The translations under genes were made by a program, and so were the position numbers. Shown piece after piece: positions 37,239-44,811 of a DNA stretch of 64,000 bases (within the stretch, counting starts at the first letter, position 1; the number at the start of each line of letters is the position of its first letter). Below the pieces are notes generated by a model. It did not search any database. It worked only from the letters and a program-made list of their open reading frames with translations, and was not told the DNA's origin. Source of the stretch: Rhizobium rosettiformans (GTDB taxonomy: Bacteria > Pseudomonadota > Alphaproteobacteria > Rhizobiales > Rhizobiaceae). The stretch spans positions 1,454,001 through 1,518,000 of the forward strand of contig NZ_CP032405.1 in the NCBI RefSeq assembly GCF_016806065.1, written 5' to 3'.

Positions 37239-38597
37239 ATGGACACTGGTAAGACGAAGGCCGCATCCGGCGGTAAACGCAGGATCGCGGTCATCGGATC
37301 GGGGGTTTCGGGCCTCTCATCCGCCTGGCTGCTTTCAAAAAGCGCCGATGTCGTTCTCTATGAAACAGAGAGCCGCCCGGGCGGTCATTCGAATACGGTG
37401 ATCGCGCCCGGCGCCCAGAAAGACATCCCCGTCGACACTGGTTTTATCGTTTACAACGACCGCAACTACCCCAATCTCGTGAAGCTTTTCGAGCATCTCG
37501 ATGTGCCAACCCTGCCGTCGAACATGTCTTTTGCCGCCTCTCTCGGCGGTGGCGCCTTCGAATATTCGGGTTCGGGGCTCTCGGGGCTCTTGGGGCAGAA
37601 GTCGAATATCTTTCGTCCGCGCTTCTGGCGCATGGTGAAGGACGTTCTGCGCTTCTACAAGGAAGCCCCCCGCCTTCTCGAGCGTCGTGAACTCGAAGGC
37701 GTGTCGCTCGGCGACTATCTCGCATCCGCCGATTATTCGCCTTCCTTCATCGAGGATCATCTCCTGCCGATGGGCGCTGCAATCTGGTCGACCACGGCCT
37801 CGGAGATGCGGCTTTATCCGCTGCACGCCTTCATCCGCTTCTTCGCAAACCATGGATTGCTTGTGCTCAAGGACCGTCCGCAGTGGCGCACGGTGAAGGG
37901 CGGCAGCCGCGAATATGTAGCCCGCATTCTTGCCGATTTCAGCGGCGAAGTGCGCCTTGGTACGGCTGTCACGGGTGTCCGCCGTGGCATTGCCGGCGTT
38001 CAGGTGACCGACGTGCATGGAGGCGTGGAAGTCTTTGATGACGTCGTTCTCGCCACCCATGCAAACCAGAGCATCGATCTTCTGGAGGACGCTGACAGTG
38101 AGGAGATCGAGATCCTCGAGTCCTTCCAGTACACACCGAATCTCGCCGTTCTGCATTCGGACGAGACTTTGATGCCGAAGCGCAAGTCGGTCTGGTCAAG
38201 CTGGAACTATGTGGCGGAGAAACAGGCGGGTTCCGGCGAAACTCTTTGCGTCACCTACTGGATGAACAAGCTGCAGTCGCTGGATCCGGCAACGCCTCTC
38301 TTCGTCACGCTCAATCCCTGCCGTCCGATCGATCCGGCCAAGATCATCAAGACGTTCAACTACGAACATCCGCTCTTCGATGTGGCCGCAATTCGCGCCC
38401 AGCGCCGTATCTGGCAGCTTCAGGGCCGCCGCAATACGTGGTTCTGCGGCGCCTATTTCGGCAGCGGGTTTCATGAGGATGGCCTGCAGGCGGGGCTCGC
38501 CGTCGCCGAAGCGCTCGGCGGCGTCCGTCGTCCCTGGTCGGTTGAAAATGAATCGGGTCGCATCGTGATTGGTCGCCAGCTTGAGGCGGCGGAATGA
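37239..38597 (+). CDS. NAD(P)/FAD-dependent amine-oxidase-like flavoprotein
   Basis: This 452-aa flavoprotein has an N-terminal FAD motif RRIAVIGSGVSGLSSAWLLS near residue 15, followed by ETESRPGGHSNTV and DTGFIVYNDRNYPNLVKLFE. The fold resembles phytoene desaturase and amine oxidase. In R. sphaeroides a homologue next to rpoE-chrR belongs to the RpoE regulon and has been linked to desaturation of methylated acyl chains during furan fatty acid synthesis; I cite this from memory. The gene is coupled (ATGA) to DUF1365 and then to a fatty-acyl methyltransferase, which supports a lipid-modifying role. GGGCGGGAA precedes ATG 37239. Confidence 0.85.
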   Translation: MDTGKTKAASGGKRRIAVIGSGVSGLSSAWLLSKSADVVLYETESRPGGHSNTVIAPGAQKDIPVDTGFIVYNDRNYPNLVKLFEHLDVPTLPSNMSFAASLGGGAFEYSGSGLSGLLGQKSNIFRPRFWRMVKDVLRFYKEAPRLLERRELEGVSLGDYLASADYSPSFIEDHLLPMGAAIWSTTASEMRLYPLHAFIRFFANHGLLVLKDRPQWRTVKGGSREYVARILADFSGEVRLGTAVTGVRRGIAGVQVTDVHGGVEVFDDVVLATHANQSIDLLEDADSEEIEILESFQYTPNLAVLHSDETLMPKRKSVWSSWNYVAEKQAGSGETLCVTYWMNKLQSLDPATPLFVTLNPCRPIDPAKIIKTFNYEHPLFDVAAIRAQRRIWQLQGRRNTWFCGAYFGSGFHEDGLQAGLAVAEALGGVRRPWSVENESGRIVIGRQLEAAE

Positions 38598-39388
38598 AGC
38601 TGAACTCTGCAATCTATGCCGGGCATGTGCTGCATGCCCGCAGTCGGCCCAAGAAGCACAGCCTGCGCTATAGCGTGTTTTCGCTTTTGGTCGACCTGGA
38701 TGAGATCGACAAGTTGAACCAAAGCCTGCGTCTGTTCGGTTACAACAAGGCCGCACTCTATTCGGTGCATGATGCCGACCACGGCAATGGCCGAACCGGC
38801 GAACTGAGAGCCTGGGTCGAGGAACGCCTGGCCGCGGCCGGAGTGGAGGCTGATGGCATCAAGATCCATATGCTCTGCTACCCCCGGATCTTCGGCTATG
38901 TCTTCAATCCGATCACGGTGTTTTTCTGCTATCGCGCCGAAGGTGAGCTTGCCGCAGTCCTCTACGAGGTCTGCAACACCTTCAACGAGCGCCACACCTA
39001 TGTGATCCCGGTCGAGGCCGAAGAGAACGGTATCCTGCGCCATAGTTGCGCAAAGGAGATGTATGTCTCGCCATTCATGCCGATGAACTGCCAATACAAT
39101 TTCCGTATCAGCCCGCCGACGGATGATGTGGCCATCAACATCGGCGAGAGCGATCCGGAAGGGCCACTTTTGTTTGCAACTTTTTCCGGCCGGCGCCGTC
39201 CTTTGTCAGACAAAGGTTTGTTGCACATGTTGCTGAAGTATCCTTTGATGACCCTCAAAGTGATGGGGGGCATTCACTGGGAGGCGTTGAAGCTTTGGTG
39301 GAAGGGCGTTCCGATCTACCGACACAAGCCAGCCGCAGCCAAGATAGCCTCAACGATCGTCGTGCAGAATGGGATGAACAAGTCATGA
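38594..39388 (+). CDS. DUF1365 protein
   Basis: This 264-aa cytoplasmic protein is of the DUF1365 family: AIYAGHVLHARSRPKKHSLRY at the N-terminus, then LCYPRIFGYVFNPITVFFCY near residue 95, and YEVCNTFNERHTYVIP near 125. The function is unknown, but it is nearly always encoded between an amine-oxidase-like flavoprotein and a cyclopropane-synthase-like methyltransferase. It overlaps both neighbours by ATGA, so the three products are probably made together and act on phospholipid acyl chains. Confidence 0.9.
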   Translation: MKLNSAIYAGHVLHARSRPKKHSLRYSVFSLLVDLDEIDKLNQSLRLFGYNKAALYSVHDADHGNGRTGELRAWVEERLAAAGVEADGIKIHMLCYPRIFGYVFNPITVFFCYRAEGELAAVLYEVCNTFNERHTYVIPVEAEENGILRHSCAKEMYVSPFMPMNCQYNFRISPPTDDVAINIGESDPEGPLLFATFSGRRRPLSDKGLLHMLLKYPLMTLKVMGGIHWEALKLWWKGVPIYRHKPAAAKIASTIVVQNGMNKS

Positions 39389-40602
39389 GTCACGCTGAGC
39401 AGGAAATGCACCCTGTGGTTAGCTCTCTCACATTCTGGCAGCGCATGATGTGCCGCTGGGCCGACCGGATTGCCGTGGGCCGCCTGACACTTCAGTTCGA
39501 AGGTTATGGCGAACATGTCGCGATCGGCGCAAACCCTGGCCCGAATGCCGTCTTGTGTGTCCGCAATGCGAGCCCGGTCCTTCGGATACTAACGAATGGC
39601 ACTCTCGGTTTTGCTCAGGCCTATATCGATGGCGATCTCGACTCGCCCGACATTGGCGCCGTGCTCGAACTCGCCCTCGCCAATGAGGCACAGCTCGGCC
39701 GCGTTCTGGCGTCTTCCTCCATCTTCATGACGCTCGCCCGCTTGCGGCACAAGCTGCGCCGCAACTCGAAGAAGGGTAGCCGGCGAAATATCGCCTATCA
39801 TTACGATCTCGGCAATGCGTTCTACGGCCTGTGGCTGGACCGCACCATGACCTATTCCTCCGCGCTCTACAGCGCACCCAGCATGAGCCTTGCCGATGCG
39901 CAGGAGGCGAAATACGCCCGCATCGTCGACGAGCTGAAGATCGGTCCCGAGGATCATGTCCTGGAAATCGGCTGCGGTTGGGGCGGCTTCGCCGAACATG
40001 CGATCCGCAAGACCGGCTGCCGGGTCACAGGGCTGACATTGTCGACAGAGCAAGCGAAGTTTGCGCGCGAGCGGCTTGAAAAAGCCGGTTTCGCCGACAA
40101 GGTCGACATCAGGCTCGAAGACTACCGCGATTGTCGCGGGCAATACGACAAGATCGTTTCGATCGAGATGTTCGAGGCGGTGGGTGAAGAAAACTGGCCG
40201 GTCTATTTCAAGGCCGTGCAGAACCTGCTGGTCGACGGCGGGCAGGCGCTGATCCAGACCATCACCATTGATGAGAGCCGCTTCGACTATTATCGCCGCA
40301 GCGCTGATTTCATCCAGACCTATATCTTCCCCGGCGGCATGCTGCCCTCCGTGACCGTTTTCGAGCGGGGCGCTGAGGCTGCAGGCCTGAAGGTCGGCGA
40401 TCGCTTCCGATTTGGCCGCGATTACGACCGTACTCTGATTGCCTGGGACAGCGCTTTCACGGCCAATTGGCAGAAGATCGAGCCGCTCGGTTTCGACCGG
40501 CGCTTCTACCGCATGTGGCGCCTCTATCTGCACTATTGCGCGGTTGGCTTCCGCTTCGGTCGCATCGACGTCGTGCAGTTCAGGCTGGACAAGCCAGCCT
40601 GA
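39385..40602 (+). CDS. cfa: Cyclopropane-fatty-acyl-phospholipid synthase-type methyltransferase
   Basis: This 405-aa SAM-dependent methyltransferase acts on unsaturated acyl chains of membrane phospholipid. The N-terminal lipid-associated domain is followed by NIAYHYDLGNAFYGLWLD near residue 135, the SAM motif VLEIGCGWGGFAEHA near 190, IVSIEMFEAVGEENW near 260 and IQTYIFPGGMLPS near 310. The product could be a cyclopropane ring or, as for UfaM-type enzymes, a methylated chain that leads to furan fatty acids. Its position in the RpoE-ChrR locus fits protection against singlet oxygen. Confidence 0.9.
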   Translation: MSHAEQEMHPVVSSLTFWQRMMCRWADRIAVGRLTLQFEGYGEHVAIGANPGPNAVLCVRNASPVLRILTNGTLGFAQAYIDGDLDSPDIGAVLELALANEAQLGRVLASSSIFMTLARLRHKLRRNSKKGSRRNIAYHYDLGNAFYGLWLDRTMTYSSALYSAPSMSLADAQEAKYARIVDELKIGPEDHVLEIGCGWGGFAEHAIRKTGCRVTGLTLSTEQAKFARERLEKAGFADKVDIRLEDYRDCRGQYDKIVSIEMFEAVGEENWPVYFKAVQNLLVDGGQALIQTITIDESRFDYYRRSADFIQTYIFPGGMLPSVTVFERGAEAAGLKVGDRFRFGRDYDRTLIAWDSAFTANWQKIEPLGFDRRFYRMWRLYLHYCAVGFRFGRIDVVQFRLDKPA

Positions 40603-40638
40603 ACGTCAGGGTTTCCACATTTGCAGTTTGTGCTCCGG

Positions 40639-41394
40639 TCAAGAGCCCTTCGGCCGGAGCATCTTGCGCGTGAGCGCAAAACGCAGCGCGTGGGGCAGGG
40701 CGTGCAGGAAACGGATCGCGAGCGCCATCTTCCAGGGGAAAATAATCTCGAACTTGCCCTTGGCCAGCCCCCTGGCGATCGTGTCGGCTGCTTCCTCTGA
40801 AGAAACGAGGAAGGGCATCGGGAAGTCGTTCTTCTTGGTCAGCGGGGTGTCGACGAAACCCGGGTTGATGATGGTCATCTTCACGCCGTGACGCTCGAGC
40901 TCGGGATAGAGCGCCTCGCACATCACGTTGAGCGCGGCTTTCGTTGCGCCATAGGTCGCAGCACCCGGCAGCCCGACATAGCCCGATACGGAGGCCACGA
41001 CGGCGATATGTCCGCGGCGCCGCGCGATCATCGCGGGCATCACCGTTTCCAGGCACGAGGCGGTGCCGAGCACGTTGAGTTCGAACATCTGGCGGGTCCG
41101 CTCGCTGTCAAAGTCCTCGGCGTAGTCGCGTGTGTAGGAGCCGGCCGCAAAGACGGCGAGATCGACCGGGCCCATTTCGCTCTCGATCGCCGCAAATGCC
41201 TGCTTGACGGCTGCGGGGTCGGTGACATCGAGCGGGTAGACGCCGACTTTACCGGGATGGCTGGCGGAGAGCGACGCGAGCGCATCGACACTGCGAGCGC
41301 TGACGGCGATCCGGTATCCGTCTCGAAGCAGGCGTTCGGCGAGCGCGCGGCCAATGCCGGTGCTGGAACCCGTAATCCAGGCAATCTTGGTCAT
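40639..41394 (-). CDS. Short-chain dehydrogenase/reductase
   Basis: This 251-aa SDR has the nucleotide-binding TGSSTGIGRALAERLL near residue 9, the catalytic AATYGATKAALNVMCEAL (Tyr and Lys) near 150, and the NPGFVDTPLTKKNDFP motif near 180. The substrate is unknown. Downstream of the RpoE-linked lipid genes but on the opposite strand, it may modify lipids; an SDR also sits in the R. sphaeroides RpoE cluster. It could equally be co-transcribed with the phosphomannomutase, 52 bases upstream on the same strand. Confidence 0.85.
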   Translation of the reverse strand: MTKIAWITGSSTGIGRALAERLLRDGYRIAVSARSVDALASLSASHPGKVGVYPLDVTDPAAVKQAFAAIESEMGPVDLAVFAAGSYTRDYAEDFDSERTRQMFELNVLGTASCLETVMPAMIARRRGHIAVVASVSGYVGLPGAATYGATKAALNVMCEALYPELERHGVKMTIINPGFVDTPLTKKNDFPMPFLVSSEEAADTIARGLAKGKFEIIFPWKMALAIRFLHALPHALRFALTRKMLRPKGS

Positions 41395-41446
41395 GATATC
41401 CTCTTGCTTGATCTCATGACCAATACGCCCCGCGGAGGGGCTCGGT

Positions 41447-42871
41447 TCAGACCGTCCAGCCCTCGATCAACGAAAGCCCCTGCTTCAGCAGCTGCTCTGC
41501 GTCTTCCTTGTTCGCGGCTTCGACATAGCAGCGCATTTCCGGCGCATTGCCCGAGGGGCGAAAGTGGATGACCCGGCCGTCGGCCAGCGTTGCCCGCAGT
41601 CCGTCGATGTCGCTGACGCTGTCGACGGCACCGATTGGGCTGAGGAAAGCCGACAGATGGTCGCCGGATTCCCGGAGATGCGCCATGAGAGACCCGCTGC
41701 GCTCGCTGGCATAATTCTCCAAGCGGTCGCTGAGTGCCACCGGCAGATTGAAGTCTTCGACGAGCCCAGATAGCGACAGGCCGCGTTCTGCCGCAGTTCC
41801 AAGCACGGCCAGTGCCGGCAGAAAGCTGTCCCGGGTCGGCAATGCCGCGATCGTCTTGTCACCGATGGTGAAGTCGGAGCCGAGCATCAGACCGCCATTC
41901 GCCTCGAAACCGAGCACGCCGGCTTCTCCAGCCGACAGCGCGTCCTCCATAGCAGCAATGACAAAAGGCGAGCCGACTCGCGTACGGCGCACGGCGAAGC
42001 CGCCATCCTGCTCCAGGCCGGAATTCGATGTGACAGGCGTTGCTACAACCTTCGCCTTGAGGAAGCGGGAAACGATCAGGCCGAGCAGATCGCCGCGCAG
42101 CGGCCTGCCATGTTCGTCGGCCACAAGCGGCCGGTCCCCGTCGCCATCCGTCGAGAGGATCGCGTCGAGGGCGAGCTCGTCGCTCCAATGCGCAAGTTGG
42201 GTGACGGTATCCGGCGATACCGCCTCGGTGTCGACGGGAATAAACTGCTCCGAGCGCCCCAACGGAAACACGGTGGCTCCGCAGTGCTCGAAAACCGTGA
42301 CCAGCATGTCGCGGGCGACCGAGCTGTGTTGGTAGATGCCGATCCGCTTTCCCTTCAGCGCATCGGGCGCAAGGATGCCGAGATTGCGGTCGATGAAGAG
42401 CTGTGTCGCCTCTGCCTCGCCAGGCGTACCGGAACCGGCCTCGACCTTGTTGGCGTCTGCATCGTTTTTCAATGTGGCTGCGAGACGGGTGATCGCCTCC
42501 TCGTCGCTCTTGTTGACCTCTCCATCGGGGCGGTAAAATTTGATGCCATTGCGGTCGGCCGGAATATGAGAGCCGGTGACCATGATGCCGGCCGCCCCGA
42601 TCGAGGCGCCGTAGAGCGCGAGCGCCGGGGTTGGGATGGTGCCACAATCGATCGGTTCAAGGCCAAGGCGTTTCATCGCGGCCATGATCGTGGAAGAGAT
42701 TTCCGGGCTCGACGGACGAAAGTCGCGGCCGACGACAACAGGCGATCCAGGCTTCAGCGCCCCGCTTTCCAGCATGTGCCGTGCAAAGGCGGTCGCATAA
42801 AGTGCTGAAACCGAGCCAACGAGATCTGTCGAAAGCCCTCTCAAACCGCTCGTACCGAACTTTACCGTCAT
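41447..42871 (-). CDS. Phosphomannomutase / phosphohexomutase
   Basis: This 474-aa alpha-D-phosphohexomutase interconverts sugar 6-phosphate and 1-phosphate. The catalytic phosphoserine is Ser101 in MVTGSHIPADRNGIKFY, an alternative to the common TASHNP loop. The Mg-binding DGDGDRP is near residue 242, the sugar-binding FEANGGLMLG near 325, and the phosphate-binding RPSGNAPEMRCY near 445. Rhizobial relatives provide mannose-1-phosphate for surface polysaccharide and Nod factor or LPS sugars. The exact substrate is inferred. There is no close operon partner except the SDR downstream. Confidence 0.88.
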   Translation of the reverse strand: MTVKFGTSGLRGLSTDLVGSVSALYATAFARHMLESGALKPGSPVVVGRDFRPSSPEISSTIMAAMKRLGLEPIDCGTIPTPALALYGASIGAAGIMVTGSHIPADRNGIKFYRPDGEVNKSDEEAITRLAATLKNDADANKVEAGSGTPGEAEATQLFIDRNLGILAPDALKGKRIGIYQHSSVARDMLVTVFEHCGATVFPLGRSEQFIPVDTEAVSPDTVTQLAHWSDELALDAILSTDGDGDRPLVADEHGRPLRGDLLGLIVSRFLKAKVVATPVTSNSGLEQDGGFAVRRTRVGSPFVIAAMEDALSAGEAGVLGFEANGGLMLGSDFTIGDKTIAALPTRDSFLPALAVLGTAAERGLSLSGLVEDFNLPVALSDRLENYASERSGSLMAHLRESGDHLSAFLSPIGAVDSVSDIDGLRATLADGRVIHFRPSGNAPEMRCYVEAANKEDAEQLLKQGLSLIEGWTV

Positions 42872-42989
42872 GCATGCCTCCTGGGGTCTCGCGAACAGAT
42901 GGCGTTATATGGGCCTGTGCCCCACGCCATCAAGCGGAACTGTCGCTTGGCGGTCAGGCGAGTCTAAATCTGCAGGGGGATCCGGAAAC

Positions 42990-43111
42990 GAAAAGAGCCT
43001 GGCGCGGGAGGAGGATGCGCCAGGCTCTTAAACTTGATCGGCAATTGGGAGGAGGAGGAGTATTGCCGATCCTACCGAGCGGCACTGGGAGGAGGAGTGC
43101 GCCGCTTCGAT
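42990..43111 (-). ncRNA. nfeR1: NfeR1/alpha-r14-family small RNA with three anti-SD loops
   Basis: The minus strand encodes a ~122-nt RNA with three stem-loops, each showing CCUCCUCCC in its loop. Stem 1 is at 43078-43106, stem 2 (GATCGGCAAT / ATTGCCGATC) at 43036-43071, and stem 3 (13 bp, ending GCGCCAGGCTCTT then TT) at 42993-43029, which also serves as the terminator. A promoter CTTGGC-N18-TATAAC (complement of 43142-43147 and 43118-43123) places the start near 43111. Length, three loops and the 9-nt CCUCCUCCC motif match alpha-r14 (NfeR1 in Sinorhizobium meliloti) as I remember it. Such RNAs block ribosome binding on transporter mRNAs. Confidence 0.85.
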
Positions 43112-43117
43112 GCTTTG

Positions 43118-43147
43118 GTTATACCCACGGCACTCGATTCTGCCAAG
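43118..43147 (-). promoter_or_regulatory. Sigma70 promoter of the NfeR1-like sRNA
   Basis: On the minus strand -35 CTTGGC and -10 TATAAC have 18-base spacing. Just upstream (43160-43175) is a perfect dyad AACGCA-GCAG-TGCGTT that could bind a regulator. The remaining bases to 43442 show no gene; I see only scattered AT-rich words there. Confidence 0.65.
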
Positions 43148-43442
43148 CGCGCTTGTTGCAACGCAGCAGTGCGTTTAATGCATGGCTCAAGATTCAAGCG
43201 GCAACGCGCTGCTGCGACTTTTGCATCGGGACGCTTTCGTATCTTTCGCATCGGTGCGTTTTTCAGAGAACGAAAGCGCATTTGCGTAGCAATTGAGCAA
43301 ATCTCTATCCTGCTTAGCAGTTTCTCATGCATCTATCACAAGGCTGTGACCGCCTTGAGTGGCCCGGGCAGGCGCGGGATGGTGCGCGGATGTGCTTTGG
43401 TCTATAGCGGGCAGGGACAACATCAGACTTCTGGAGCATCCG

Positions 43443-44066
43443 ATGACGACGATCCGCTATCACGAGGGGGACATTTCGTCCGAGGCCGCTAGCCGCTATG
43501 TCGACGCCATTGCGATCGATACGGAAACCCTCGGCCTCGTCCCGCGCCGCGATCGTCTCTGCGTCGTGCAGCTGTCTTCCGGTAACGGAACTGCCGACGT
43601 AATCCGGATCGCCAAAAATCAAAAGGATGCGCCCAACCTCGTGGCGATGCTCGCGGACCCGGCCCGTCAGAAGATCTTCCATTATGGTCGCTTCGATATC
43701 GCGGTCCTGTTTCACACCTTCGGCGTGACGACGACCAATGTCTTCTGCACCAAGATTGCCTCCCGCTTGACCCGAACCTACACCGATCGGCACGGCCTCA
43801 AGGACAATCTCAAGGAACTGCTCGAGGTCGATATCTCAAAGGCGCAGCAATCGTCTGACTGGGCGGCCGAGACACTCAGTCAGGCCCAGCTCGAATATGC
43901 GGCCTCCGATGTCCTTCATCTGCATGCCCTGCGCGACAAGCTCACGCAGCGCCTGTTGCGCGACGACCGGATGGAACATGCCAAGGCTTGCTTCGAATTC
44001 CTTCCCACCCGGTCCAAGCTCGATCTCCTCGGCTGGGAAGAAACCGATATCTTCGCGCATAGCTGA
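43443..44066 (+). CDS. RNase D-like 3'-5' exonuclease (single-domain)
   Basis: This 207-aa DEDD-family exonuclease has ExoI AIAIDTETLGL near residue 23, ExoII FHYGRFDIAVLF near 80, and ExoIII QLEYAASDVLHLHAL near 145. Full-length RNase D (~370-385 aa) carries HRDC domains; these are absent, so this is the short rhizobial form. Ribonuclease activity in tRNA or stable-RNA trimming is expected, but DNA activity is not excluded. The start is ATG 43443 following GGAGCATCCG. The terminal WEETDIFAHS is conserved as far as I recall. Confidence 0.88.
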   Translation: MTTIRYHEGDISSEAASRYVDAIAIDTETLGLVPRRDRLCVVQLSSGNGTADVIRIAKNQKDAPNLVAMLADPARQKIFHYGRFDIAVLFHTFGVTTTNVFCTKIASRLTRTYTDRHGLKDNLKELLEVDISKAQQSSDWAAETLSQAQLEYAASDVLHLHALRDKLTQRLLRDDRMEHAKACFEFLPTRSKLDLLGWEETDIFAHS

Positions 44067-44080
44067 TCCGTCTGGCCGCC

Positions 44081-44404
44081 TCAGTCGCGCCTGACAATGC
44101 CGACCCGGGACATGACATCGGCCGGGATGGCATAACGCCGGATCATGTCGCCCTGGTTTCGCAAACCGCATAGCTCCCGTTGGACCATCAATCCGAATAC
44201 CGCGTCAGCTGCTGCATAGAGCAAGGCCTCGATCGGGGCCTCGTCCAGGCCGCGCGCGCCAGCAAGCGTCTTGAGAGCGTCTTCGGCCTTTCGGCCAGCT
44301 CGCCCCAAGGCATCGGCTTTCTCACTGGCCAGTTCCAGGTCGAGCGGCGGGACGCTGTCTCGAAGCGCTGGCGAAAGCAGGGAGGCCGGTGGTTTGAAGC
44401 TCAT
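44081..44404 (-). CDS. Small DUF6665-like protein
   Basis: This 107-aa helical protein has a central ALGRAGRKAEDALKTLAG and a conserved-looking LLYAAADAVFGLMVQRELCG, ending with YAIPADVMSRVGIVRRD. I recall similar small proteins in Rhizobiales under DUF6665, but that assignment is from memory. There are no transmembrane segments or signal peptide. It is convergent with the RNase D-like gene, 14 bases apart. The function is unknown. Confidence 0.65.
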   Translation of the reverse strand: MSFKPPASLLSPALRDSVPPLDLELASEKADALGRAGRKAEDALKTLAGARGLDEAPIEALLYAAADAVFGLMVQRELCGLRNQGDMIRRYAIPADVMSRVGIVRRD

Positions 44405-44558
44405 AGCTAGATCTTCTCATCGGTGAGATTTGAGGGGAGCTCTGCCTATTTCGCCAAGGTTTCGTTAACCGAGACTTCGCATGATCCCCGCATAGAAATC
44501 GGTAACGCGATGGGCCTTTCAAGTTGCTCGTTGCACATAAGGCGTTGATCAGGCGACC

Positions 44559-44810
44559 ATGACGGAAGCAGCCAGCATTCTCCTCGACTCTGTATCGCGT
44601 AATTCATCCAGCTATGATCTGGATCTGATCGAAGCGCCTGCGGAACAAGCCGACACTGAAGACCAGGGGCCGCGTTATGCGCCTGCCAACTGGCTGGACG
44701 CATTCATCGTCGACGAGCGCAGCCGGTCCGAAGAGGCCTTTGGCGAGCGTGTTCCGGTCCCCTCAGACGAGGCTGGCCTCTATCCGCGGTTCATGCGTCT
44801 CGTCGACTGA
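44559..44810 (+). CDS. Small acidic hypothetical protein
   Basis: This 83-aa acidic protein begins MTEAASILLDSVSRNSSS and ends in LYPRFMRLVD. It has no membrane segment, cysteines or known motif. AGG lies five bases before the ATG at 44559, with GGCG further up, a moderate ribosome-binding site. It ends one base before the stop of the convergent nadV gene. Codon use resembles neighbours, so it is probably real; the function is unknown. Confidence 0.55.
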   Translation: MTEAASILLDSVSRNSSSYDLDLIEAPAEQADTEDQGPRYAPANWLDAFIVDERSRSEEAFGERVPVPSDEAGLYPRFMRLVD

Positions 44811-44811
44811 G

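Noticed and set aside
42990..43111. Plus-strand RNA with GGGAGGAGG loops acting as a ribosome or sRNA sponge
   Set aside because: The U-tract and the CTTGGC/TATAAC promoter are on the minus strand, so the transcribed RNA shows CCUCCUCCC loops instead.
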